Below the pieces are notes generated by a model. That model had not been told where the DNA came from. It did no database searches and saw only the letters and a program-made list of their open reading frames with translations. From Candidatus Saccharibacteria bacterium UBA1103 (GTDB taxonomy: Bacteria; Patescibacteriota; Saccharimonadia; Saccharimonadales; Saccharimonadaceae), in assembly GCA_002313515.1 (NCBI GenBank), contig DCBQ01000008.1:65753-109675 (forward strand): a stretch of 43,923 nt of DNA. The letters run 5' to 3'. The first letter of the stretch is position 1. The number at the start of each line of letters is the position of its first letter. Made by a program: the position numbers and the translations under genes. Shown in pieces: positions 14,541-21,840 of this stretch.

Positions 14541-17416
14541 ATTATCTCATCCTCCAGAAGTTTACTGATTAGACGCTTAGTATTATAGTTATCGTGGAAT
14601 GATACGATCCGACGATATTTCTTAACGTAGTCGGGCGACTGGTCGGAATTGTATAGACGCTTGATTTGTCGCGTCATCCTATCGCCCTCACTATACAGAG
14701 AAGGTCCGAATGCGGTATCGCTATCAATCATTAGGTGGGTCTCACCGCCATACATTACCATACACTCATCCTTTTCGCTCCAATCAAATAGTACGTTGGC
14801 ACCACGATAGAAAGCATCATAGGCAATAGATGAATAGTCGGTAATTAATAGCTTACAGTTACGCAAAATCTGGTCATACGACAGAGTAGGGTCGGGTAGA
14901 TATTTTTGATACCGCTTGTTAGTGCGTAACGCATCGGCCATTAGGGGATGAGGCAGAATGACTACCTTGTTGCTCAGCTCGTCTGGTACTGCCACCATTA
15001 TCCGACGAATCATCCGGTAGTAGTCAGTTGACTCGTAATCCGTCTTGGCTTGGTTGGCCTCCCAGCGACGCCAGGTTGGCATAATAATGATTTTGTCGGC
15101 ATCCTTATTGCGCTTGGCCTTATCGAATTTAGGCAGGCCAGTCACATAGATATCATCATTATCCAGACCGCCCAGTTCGACAAAATGTCGCTTTTCCGCT
15201 TGCGACGATACCACTACACGATACTTACTGTAGCCATATCGATTGCGAAAGCCGGTCCGCAGTGGCGAATCTAGCGACACCATGTACATAACACCATGCT
15301 GCAAAAAGACGTATTCAAGCTTCTTTGAGTGTTCTTTTTGAATAATCAAGCGATTGGCTGTACGCAGTTGGATAGAATGCCCAATTGTTTCCGTACCAAT
15401 AAATTTATGCAGATGGAAGAAATAATATAGATGTTTAAAACTATGCTTATTTATTACGTTATCACGCAGCGCATCGGGGATATTGGTATATTCTGGCGAC
15501 TCACGGTCAATAACGTAATAAATGTTGTTGTATCCCTTGCGCCGCAATGCCTCATACAGCACCGAGGCGCTCTCCTCGTAGCGTTCACACTCTTTTTCGT
15601 ATAGCAGAACCCTATTAGTTGGTAAGGATAGTTTGGCTAATAACCACGCCATCAAAACCTTCGCTACACCGGGATTAGTATCTAGGTAATTCGACGGTCG
15701 CACAGTTAGATAGGATGAATTGCCAATTGTCTGTCGTAAATAAATTGACATACCGTCATCGGTAAACACGATTTTAGAATGGCGCGAATGGCCACGTTTA
15801 TGATCCAACCAACGATAGATAATTCGCCCCATATGGTCAATATCGCCACCGCTGGTAACCTGAAGCTTGTTTTGGATATCAGCCAACATAAGGTCATCAA
15901 TTGGAACATCGACAGACATACGATTAAGCCGGTAATCCCGCGGCAGCCTTAGCCCTTTTTTATAGACAAAACTGATTGGATAGAATTTTTCACCAACACG
16001 CAAAGCCAAGTCACCCCAGTTAAATTCTTTATAGCCGTATAACTTAACAGCACAATTACCACTAAACACGACGCTGCCACCACTACGCCGTAAATGCGGT
16101 CGCAGCATTATCGTCACCGGACAGCCAAAATTGCTGTTCACGTTAATAGCAGCAATTTCATCTGCCACCCGTTTAGCGGCTTTCCCATCATCCCACGGGG
16201 CGTATTTAGCGACAAACTTGTCGTAGCGGGCGCCGACCTTGGGTGGCTTAGCAATTAGCTTAATCAAATCGTCCATCGTTTCTACACGCGGACCGGGCAG
16301 GGTGGACAGCGGCATATAGAAGCCGTGCAGCTTGTCCCGATATTCAGCCAGGTCGTACATATAGAAAACGATAGGGCGGTGCAGTAGGGCGTAGTCAAAG
16401 AAAACGCTGCTGTAATCCGTAATCAGCAGATCACTAACCAGGTACAGGTCATTGACGTCGTCAATTTTCGAGGCGTCACGAACGAAGCCGTCGTATTTGC
16501 TAAAATCAAAGCTGTTGGCGATAAAGTAGTGCGCCCGGAATAGAATAATGTGAGTTTTACCAAACTTTTCCTGCAGCCGGTCGAAATCCAGCTCGTTCTG
16601 ATAAGTATAACCGACGCCAGCCTTGTGCTGGTTATCGCGCCAGGTCGGGGCATAAAGGATAATTTGCTTATCCTTCGGCAGGTTCAGCCGTTTCTTCAGC
16701 TGCGCAATCTCGCGCTTAGTTGGTTTAACTAGGCGGTCATTGCGGGGATAGCCTGTTTCCCATATCTGACATCTCGGATTGACGGTCGGTAGGGCAAAGG
16801 ATGAATTCAGCACCTTGGTCATAAAGGGCGAAGGGCTAATCATGGCATAATAGCGTTTAGCATCCTGGTCGTTCTTATCCAAAATTTGTTGGTGCGTGTA
16901 CATGGCGTTGCCGCCGTCCAATTCAATGTCGTGGCCTAGGCGCTTCAAGGCGGTACCGTGCCAGGTCTGGATATATTTCTGATTCTTACGTGGTACCAGG
17001 TAATCCGGCAGGCGCGAATTGGTTAGCCAAATGGCGGCGCGGGCATAGGCGGCGTAGTATTCCGGGGTACCGGTCTGGATTAGTTCGGCGTGCGCTAGTT
17101 CTGGATTAGGGTTATCCGCCAGCTGCACCAATTTTTCCGGCTTAAACGCCCAGATAAAGTGGTAGTCATCGAATTTTGAGTCCTTTAGCATCTGCTGATA
17201 GATCGCTTTCGGGCTATCCGAATAGCTGCGCCCCATGAAGGATTCAAAGATAATGGTTTTTGGCTCAGTCGGGTGGTTGCGGCGAATCTTCAGGTAGATC
17301 TTGGTACGATGGTGACATAATAATTGCCGAGCCGCATTGCGCGGACCCGGAAAGGGTTTGACCGCCGCAATTAGGATGCGGCGAATGGTTCGTTTAGCGG
17401 CACGTTTAATACTCAT
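14537..17416 (-). CDS. Double-domain CDP-glycerol glycerophosphotransferase (TagF-like)
   Basis: 959 residues with two glycerophosphotransferase domains in a row. The first (about 55-420) holds IQTWHGTALKRLGHD, ETGYPRNDRL, IILYAPTWRDN and LLITDYSSVFFDYA. The second (about 640-955) holds VFLQHGVMYMVSLDS, VTGLPKFDKA, IIIMPTWRRW, ILPHPLM and LLITDYSSIAYDAF. Both keep the His and Asp-Tyr-Ser-Ser motifs, so both may be active, for instance as primase and polymerase, or with two chain specificities. The basic N-terminus may bind the membrane surface, as in TagF. It has its own promoter (TTGTAT-N17-TATAAT at 17475-17447), with a 5' leader of about 25 bases and no SD. Overlaps the GT2-fusion gene by four bases. 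Confidence 0.9.
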   Translation of the reverse strand: MSIKRAAKRTIRRILIAAVKPFPGPRNAARQLLCHHRTKIYLKIRRNHPTEPKTIIFESFMGRSYSDSPKAIYQQMLKDSKFDDYHFIWAFKPEKLVQLADNPNPELAHAELIQTGTPEYYAAYARAAIWLTNSRLPDYLVPRKNQKYIQTWHGTALKRLGHDIELDGGNAMYTHQQILDKNDQDAKRYYAMISPSPFMTKVLNSSFALPTVNPRCQIWETGYPRNDRLVKPTKREIAQLKKRLNLPKDKQIILYAPTWRDNQHKAGVGYTYQNELDFDRLQEKFGKTHIILFRAHYFIANSFDFSKYDGFVRDASKIDDVNDLYLVSDLLITDYSSVFFDYALLHRPIVFYMYDLAEYRDKLHGFYMPLSTLPGPRVETMDDLIKLIAKPPKVGARYDKFVAKYAPWDDGKAAKRVADEIAAINVNSNFGCPVTIMLRPHLRRSGGSVVFSGNCAVKLYGYKEFNWGDLALRVGEKFYPISFVYKKGLRLPRDYRLNRMSVDVPIDDLMLADIQNKLQVTSGGDIDHMGRIIYRWLDHKRGHSRHSKIVFTDDGMSIYLRQTIGNSSYLTVRPSNYLDTNPGVAKVLMAWLLAKLSLPTNRVLLYEKECERYEESASVLYEALRRKGYNNIYYVIDRESPEYTNIPDALRDNVINKHSFKHLYYFFHLHKFIGTETIGHSIQLRTANRLIIQKEHSKKLEYVFLQHGVMYMVSLDSPLRTGFRNRYGYSKYRVVVSSQAEKRHFVELGGLDNDDIYVTGLPKFDKAKRNKDADKIIIMPTWRRWEANQAKTDYESTDYYRMIRRIMVAVPDELSNKVVILPHPLMADALRTNKRYQKYLPDPTLSYDQILRNCKLLITDYSSIAYDAFYRGANVLFDWSEKDECMVMYGGETHLMIDSDTAFGPSLYSEGDRMTRQIKRLYNSDQSPDYVKKYRRIVSFHDNYNTKRLISKLLEDEII

Positions 17417-17446
17417 TGGCAGATTTAATTAAATTACGTAGGTGTT

Positions 17447-17475
17447 ATTATACCGCAAAATACAGTGAAATACAA
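17447..17475 (-). promoter_or_regulatory. Sigma-70 promoter of the TagF-like gene
   Basis: On the minus strand TTGTAT (17475-17470), 17-base spacer, TATAAT (17452-17447). About 25 bases of leader precede ATG 17416. Confidence 0.7.
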
Positions 17476-17494
17476 TAAAAAATTACGCTAGTGC

Positions 17495-17500
17495 TATAAT
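17495..17500 (+). promoter_or_regulatory. Extended -10 promoter for the small ORF
   Basis: TGCTATAAT with its TATAAT at 17495-17500, divergent from the TagF-like promoter. It starts an RNA of about 220 bases carrying the small ORF and ending at the hairpin 17702-17725. Confidence 0.6.
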
Positions 17501-17541
17501 TAGATTGCAGGCTACATAAGTAACAAATTTTCGTTAGTGGC

Positions 17542-17562
17542 AATTATTGTTAACCAATAATT
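17542..17562 (+). promoter_or_regulatory. Leader stem-loop before the small ORF
   Basis: Perfect eight-base stem AATTATTG/CAATAATT with loop TTAAC, seven bases before the SD of the small ORF. It could modulate translation or protect the RNA. Confidence 0.45.
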
Positions 17563-17581
17563 TGACGGAAAGGAGAAGCTT

Positions 17582-17641
17582 ATGATCGCTAAGTTGACAC
17601 TGAAGTTTAGTAAGCTCACTGTGACTATCACAGTTAAGTAG
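17582..17641 (+). CDS. 19-residue small ORF with strong SD
   Basis: ATG to TAG encodes MIAKLTLKFSKLTVTITVK. The SD GGAAAGGAG is among the best in the window, spaced six bases from the ATG, and an extended -10 promoter and a terminator frame the unit. Residues alternate between polar (K, T, S) and hydrophobic (L, F, V, I), the pattern of an amphipathic beta-strand, and the net charge is positive. It could be a secreted or membrane-active peptide, a leader peptide, or part of a dual-function small RNA. No homologue can be judged at this length. Confidence 0.45.
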   Translation: MIAKLTLKFSKLTVTITVK

Positions 17642-17701
17642 TTAATTACCGCTTATAGACTCAGCTTGAAAAAAGTTACAGCCTGCAGTAAGCCACTAAT
17701 A

Positions 17702-17725
17702 AAACCCCTGTTCCAGCAGGGGTTT
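17702..17725. terminator. Hairpin, probable terminator
   Basis: AAACCCCTG/CAGGGGTTT, nine-base perfect stem with loop TTCCAG. T-runs are short on both strands. It would end the small-ORF RNA on the plus strand. Confidence 0.6.
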
Positions 17726-17806
17726 AACAGTTATCGCTAAGTTAACTTACATACATATTAGCACAAACCGGTTTAGCGTGTAAAGCCATAAACCACCAAT
17801 AAAATA

Positions 17807-17836
17807 AAGCCCTGTAGCAGCAGGGGCTTCTTTTTC
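17807..17836 (+). terminator. Intrinsic terminator
   Basis: AAGCCCTG/CAGGGGCTT (one unpaired base), loop TAGCAG, followed by CTTTTTC. It repeats the loop and stem design of the hairpin about 100 bases before it. Confidence 0.65.
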
Positions 17837-17837
17837 A

Positions 17838-17958
17838 TTCACCTCACCCGGCGCGAGCGCCAGACAACGATCCCACCGATTGAAATGCTATCGCATTTCA
17901 TCTGCCTCCCTTTAGCCAAAGGGAAGTTGGAATACTCCTGTTGAAGGGGAGGTATTTA
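17838..17958. repeat. Dispersed palindromic element, copy 1
   Basis: Begins with CCTCACCCGGCGCGAGCGCC, then GAAATGC/GCATTTC hairpin (17881-17898) and CCCTTT/AAAGGG hairpin around 17908-17923. The first block resembles the start of the element at 27117. Confidence 0.45.
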
Positions 17959-19083
17959 TAACCCCAACAATTGAACAATCTGGTGGGTGCAGGTGCCATC
18001 GCGGACAGTGACCCATTTGTCGGCAAAGTCGCACACGCGCTTTAGACTAAATTTGCGGTGCTTGATAGCGCCAGCGATTTCCGCCGGGTCCTCGCTAATT
18101 AGTCCGGGCATGTCATGCAGATAATCCATAGCCAGGCCGCAGTCGGCCACATACTTGTCATGGTCGTAGTCCCAGAAAAATAGGGGCTTATTCATGGCCG
18201 CGGCTTCAAAGGTAACCGCCGAGTAATCGGTTATGACATAGTCGGCCACGCTTAGTAGCTGCAGGCTATCGAACTCGTCCTTAATCTGGATAATACTATC
18301 GTGGGCGGGCAGTTTAGTCTTGTCCAAGCGGTGCTGCTTGATAATCAGGGCATATTTATTTAGATCAATGTGGTCGATCAAGGCCTGCGGACTAATGCGA
18401 CCATTACGACGGAAGGTCGGGGCATAGAGGATCACCTTTTTGTCCCGCAGTTGCGGATACTTTTTGTACAGCATCCTTTGATTACGCGCCGTCTGCTTGG
18501 CGTCAACTAAGTAATCTACCCGTGGCATGCCAATCGGCTTAATAATTTTAGGATCAGCGCCAAAAGTCTGGGCGTAAATCGGGATAGTTGCCGCACCACC
18601 GCAACAGATATAGTCATAGTTGCCGTGCATGTTCATGACGTGTGCCACGCGGCTGCTGTGGCCAGCCTTCTTGTCCAGCGTCATATAGCCAAACTGCTTA
18701 ATCGCACCCAGGGCGTGCCAAATCTGCACCACCGTTAGCTCCTTCTTGTGGCGAAGGATGCTAACCGCAATCACATAGCTATCGATAATACAGGCGCGAC
18801 TGGTCGCCAGGTGATATTCCTCAATCAGGATGTCACGGATGTGGGCCAGCTTGCTGCTCATGAAATGGTTTAGAATTACCACCTTAGTTTCAGGATACTG
18901 ACACTTGATTTCTTTTTCTAGCAGTTGAAAGTCAATCGAAGTTTGACTATTTTGGCGACTGATTAGTACTACCTTGTTACGAGCAGGTAGTAGCTTCAGG
19001 AAGAAATAGGGAATCCGCGCCATCGTCACAAACAGTGATGACAGGTTATCCTCGGTTAGTATTCGATCAGTTAGCCGTCCCAT
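17956..19083 (-). CDS. CDP-glycerol glycerophosphotransferase family protein (TagB-like)
   Basis: 375 residues, one glycerophosphotransferase domain of the family's usual length. Motifs in order: VVLISRQNSQTSIDFQLLEK (about 38-57), VQIWHALGAIKQFGY with the catalytic-type His (about 139-153), IGMPRVDYL, VILYAPTFRRNG (about 212-223), IIKQHRLDK, and YVITDYSAVTFEAAAMNKP (about 285-303). It may put the first glycerol phosphate on the linkage unit (TagB role) or extend the chain (TagF); sequence alone does not settle this, and a ribitol-phosphate enzyme is possible. Its start lies inside the end of the LCP gene, so the two are coupled. Confidence 0.9.
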   Translation of the reverse strand: MGRLTDRILTEDNLSSLFVTMARIPYFFLKLLPARNKVVLISRQNSQTSIDFQLLEKEIKCQYPETKVVILNHFMSSKLAHIRDILIEEYHLATSRACIIDSYVIAVSILRHKKELTVVQIWHALGAIKQFGYMTLDKKAGHSSRVAHVMNMHGNYDYICCGGAATIPIYAQTFGADPKIIKPIGMPRVDYLVDAKQTARNQRMLYKKYPQLRDKKVILYAPTFRRNGRISPQALIDHIDLNKYALIIKQHRLDKTKLPAHDSIIQIKDEFDSLQLLSVADYVITDYSAVTFEAAAMNKPLFFWDYDHDKYVADCGLAMDYLHDMPGLISEDPAEIAGAIKHRKFSLKRVCDFADKWVTVRDGTCTHQIVQLLGL

Positions 19084-20341
19084 CTGTGTTACCGTTACCG
19101 TCTGACGAGCCAGCGCCCGTTAGTTGCTGCTTGACGTACTCTTGTAGTTGCGTATAGTTACCGGCGCCCGCCTTCGGAATCACCGCACTGGCCGCACCGA
19201 CCCGACCGGTCTTAACCTGATCCGAGATATCGATACTCTTAACCTCCTTATCACCCATGCCCAGAGCAATATCTAGCACCGTGCGTAGTTCCGACATCGA
19301 GATATTAGTTTTGACGTTGTCGCCCAGAGTATTCAGAATGCTCAGCGCCTGTTGCGGGTTGGCTAGCACGCCAGCGCTCAGAGCCTTCTTTTGGATCGCC
19401 TGGATGATGCGCTGCTGGTTCTTCTCGCGGTCAAAGTTGCTGCGTGGTAAGCCATAGCCACCGTGCGAGTTACGAGCTCGCGACAGAGTTAGAGCCGTTT
19501 GGCCGTCCAGGTGGCTGACGCCAGCCGGCAACTTTAGCTTAGTCTGCTTATCGTAAATGCCGCGGCTATCGGCCGAATAAACATTCACGTCCACGCCGCC
19601 TAGTGCGTCGACAATACCGCTAATAGCACCGTAATCCACCTTGACGTAATAGGGGATATCCATACCAAATACATCGCCGACCATCTTAGCAAAACCTAAT
19701 GCCGCCTTGTCCTCGTCGTTATTGTTAGCAGCCAGAGAGCACAGGTAACCAGCGTTAATCTTGCCAGAGCTACCGACGCTGCAGCTCATGCCATAGCTAA
19801 CCCACAGGTCGCGCGGGACACTGAACATAGCGGCATCCTTGGTCTTCTGATCTGTAGAAATCACCATGATAGAGTCGGCTAGTTTGGCACCCTTATGACC
19901 CTCGTCATCTTCCGACGTACCAAAAACTAGCACGTTACTGCGACCGTTAGAATCGGCTTTTAGCTCGACTGGATGCAGGATATCCGCAGCGTTGCCCTTA
20001 AAAATCGTCGAAACCTTGTTTAGCGCCGTTGTGGCATAAATAGCAAGCGCGGCGATAATCAACAGGATAATCACCACAATGGTAACGATGACCTTTTTCT
20101 TAGTCGACCACTTTTTATGTGGACGCTTGGCCTTACCGGCTTTATGCGCCCCACTAGACCGGCCAGACATGTCACCAACAGCACGACGATTAACCTGACG
20201 TGGGTTTCGACCAATGGTCATCTCAGGCACCTCGCCTAAATCGGCCACACCAACTGCCTTAAGCGACTCCTCAATATCACGCTCTAGCTCGTCTTTGCTG
20301 ACGGCTTTCTTAGCGCTGCTCCTATTCCTATTATTAGGCAT
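19067..20341 (-). CDS. LytR-CpsA-Psr (LCP) family wall-polymer ligase
   Basis: 424 residues. LCP enzymes (TagU/LytR type) transfer undecaprenyl-linked teichoic acid to peptidoglycan outside the membrane. A cytoplasmic basic N-terminus of about 85 residues precedes one TM helix (about 86-107). The LCP domain shows KLADSIMVISTD, FSVPRDLWV (Arg binds the pyrophosphate), a mid-domain DALGGVDVNV, and the typical ALTLSRARNS...LPRSNFDREKNQQRII. A C-terminal Gly/Ser/Asn-rich tail ends the protein. Leader: SD AAAAAGGATGG; TACAAT about 50 bases upstream may be the promoter, divergent from the sortase gene. Co-location with Tag enzymes makes the teichoic acid role very likely. Confidence 0.95.
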   Translation of the reverse strand: MPNNRNRSSAKKAVSKDELERDIEESLKAVGVADLGEVPEMTIGRNPRQVNRRAVGDMSGRSSGAHKAGKAKRPHKKWSTKKKVIVTIVVIILLIIAALAIYATTALNKVSTIFKGNAADILHPVELKADSNGRSNVLVFGTSEDDEGHKGAKLADSIMVISTDQKTKDAAMFSVPRDLWVSYGMSCSVGSSGKINAGYLCSLAANNNDEDKAALGFAKMVGDVFGMDIPYYVKVDYGAISGIVDALGGVDVNVYSADSRGIYDKQTKLKLPAGVSHLDGQTALTLSRARNSHGGYGLPRSNFDREKNQQRIIQAIQKKALSAGVLANPQQALSILNTLGDNVKTNISMSELRTVLDIALGMGDKEVKSIDISDQVKTGRVGAASAVIPKAGAGNYTQLQEYVKQQLTGAGSSDGNGNTDGTAN

Positions 20342-20420
20342 CTATTTCTGTTCCCATCCTTTTTCCAATTAAAATATAACTCTATCGATTGTACCATAGA
20401 TTGTGCTAATATTATAGTTA
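20342..20420. promoter_or_regulatory. Divergent promoter region, LCP and sortase
   Basis: Toward the sortase gene, TGTGCTAATAT (TAATAT 20407-20412) ends eight bases before the ATG at 20421, a leaderless start. Toward the LCP gene, TACAAT lies near 20391, followed by an SD. The two boxes are only about 20 bases apart. Confidence 0.55.
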
Positions 20421-21782
20421 ATGAATAATCAGGGAGGGCAGCGACGCAATGATCACGTCATCAATATTTATCACGATTCACGTCGTTTAGTGCTGCCTAA
20501 AGGACATGAACGTTTAACACGGCCTACGCCCGTACCGCAATCTATTAAGCAGCCCAGCTTGCCACCCGTACAGCCGCCTACTCCGAATGGCGCAATTATG
20601 AATAGTCGGGGTAGTGCCAGTAATCCTACGATTACTTTTACTAGTGACAATCGTGGCACTAGCTCACTCAATCACAATGTACAACCGCCTTCAACAAATT
20701 TACCAGACAATAGTCAGTACACCCGCACACACGCCGCGACATCTTACACTGAGCGCTTGAACCGTGCACTGTCGCCCGAGATTAAACAAGCGGCTCATCA
20801 GATTGCCGCGAGAGCTGCCGAGGAATCTGCCATTGCCGAAGCTCAGCGGCGCTACCATACGGCGTGGCAGCAGTATTATCAGAAATATTACGAGAGTTAC
20901 TATGTAGCTGCCTTGCAACAACAATACAAGAAGTTTGCCAAGCAGATGGCCAGCGTAGAGGACAAGAAAGAAGAAGATGGCAAGCTAGACCAGAGCGAAG
21001 TGCAGGCTGCGTTGCGCAAAGAGATTACCGACAAGGTCAAAGCTAGCGCCAAGCAGATCCGCAAGCGACCGTGGTTTTGGCCGGCAGCGGTCGGCGTCTT
21101 AGCCCTGCTTATCGTGTCATTTTTACAGTTCAACGGGCAATGGTTTGCTAGCATCGCTAGCTTTGTTAGCCCCGGTACTTCGTCCAATCAAACTATTATT
21201 GTTGGCACTGGGGAAGGGCAGCCAGTCAGCACCGAGCCGCGCGTGATCATTCCGAAGATCAATGTTAATGCACCGGTGACCTACGGTATGACCGACCTCA
21301 GCGAGGATAGTTCACAGCGCGCCCTGCAAAACGGGCCGATCCACTATCCGATTGCCAGCGCTAATGCAGCGGCTTTGCCAGGTCAGAAGGGCAATACGGT
21401 AATTTTAGGGCACAGTAGCGCCGACTTCTTTGAGCCTGGTAACTATAAGTTCGTGTTTGTACAGCTTAATCGCATGACCAACGGCGACCTGTTCTATCTA
21501 GACTACGGTGGCAAGCGCTATACCTATAAGGTTACTCAAACCAAGGTAATCACGCCGACACAACTGGACCAGCTAAACCTGGGCAGCGACAAACCTTATG
21601 CCACCCTTATTACCTGCGACCCGCCTGGTACTACGCGCAATCGATTACTAGTTATTGGCGAACAGGTCTATCCCGATCCGGACGATAGCGAGAACACCAA
21701 CGACAATGTGGAGGTGAAGACCACTGCCACTTCTATCACCGGCAAGCCCAAGACACTGCTCGAAAAGATATTTGGATTCTAG
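20421..21782 (+). CDS. Sortase with long cytoplasmic N-terminus
   Basis: 453 residues. A transpeptidase that cleaves a sorting signal and joins proteins to cell-wall acceptors. A low-complexity N-terminal part (about 1-215) rich in Gln, Ala and Tyr with helices is cytoplasmic. One TM helix (about 222-243) is followed by the sortase beta-barrel (about 285-425). Catalytic residues are His331 in ILGHSS, Cys399 in TLITCDPP and Arg406 in TTRNR. The TLITC motif with a DPPGTT loop fits class D/E-like sortases, less so class A. Starts without SD, eight bases after a -10 box. The N-terminal part is far longer than in ordinary sortases. No LPxTG-type substrate is seen in the window. Confidence 0.92.
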   Translation: MNNQGGQRRNDHVINIYHDSRRLVLPKGHERLTRPTPVPQSIKQPSLPPVQPPTPNGAIMNSRGSASNPTITFTSDNRGTSSLNHNVQPPSTNLPDNSQYTRTHAATSYTERLNRALSPEIKQAAHQIAARAAEESAIAEAQRRYHTAWQQYYQKYYESYYVAALQQQYKKFAKQMASVEDKKEEDGKLDQSEVQAALRKEITDKVKASAKQIRKRPWFWPAAVGVLALLIVSFLQFNGQWFASIASFVSPGTSSNQTIIVGTGEGQPVSTEPRVIIPKINVNAPVTYGMTDLSEDSSQRALQNGPIHYPIASANAAALPGQKGNTVILGHSSADFFEPGNYKFVFVQLNRMTNGDLFYLDYGGKRYTYKVTQTKVITPTQLDQLNLGSDKPYATLITCDPPGTTRNRLLVIGEQVYPDPDDSENTNDNVEVKTTATSITGKPKTLLEKIFGF

Positions 21783-21787
21783 GGTAG

Positions 21788-21816
21788 TTGAGTTAACATG
21801 CCATTTATGGTATAAC
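21788..21816 (+). promoter_or_regulatory. Promoter of the HAD-family gene
   Basis: TTGAGT (21788-21793), 17-base spacer, TATAAC (21811-21816), followed by an SD (GAGGAT) before ATG 21841. Confidence 0.6.
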
Positions 21817-21840
21817 AGTCGCAACTGAGGATAAATTTAT

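Larger units (their letters stand above)
17417..17955 (+). other. Gap between teichoic acid genes with promoters, small ORF and hairpins
   Basis: This gap of over 500 bases holds divergent promoters (minus TATAAT 17452-17447, plus TATAAT 17495-17500), a 19-codon ORF, two terminator-like hairpins (17702-17725, 17807-17836) and a palindromic element at 17838-17958. It therefore separates the tagF-like and tagB-like transcripts. Confidence 0.7.
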
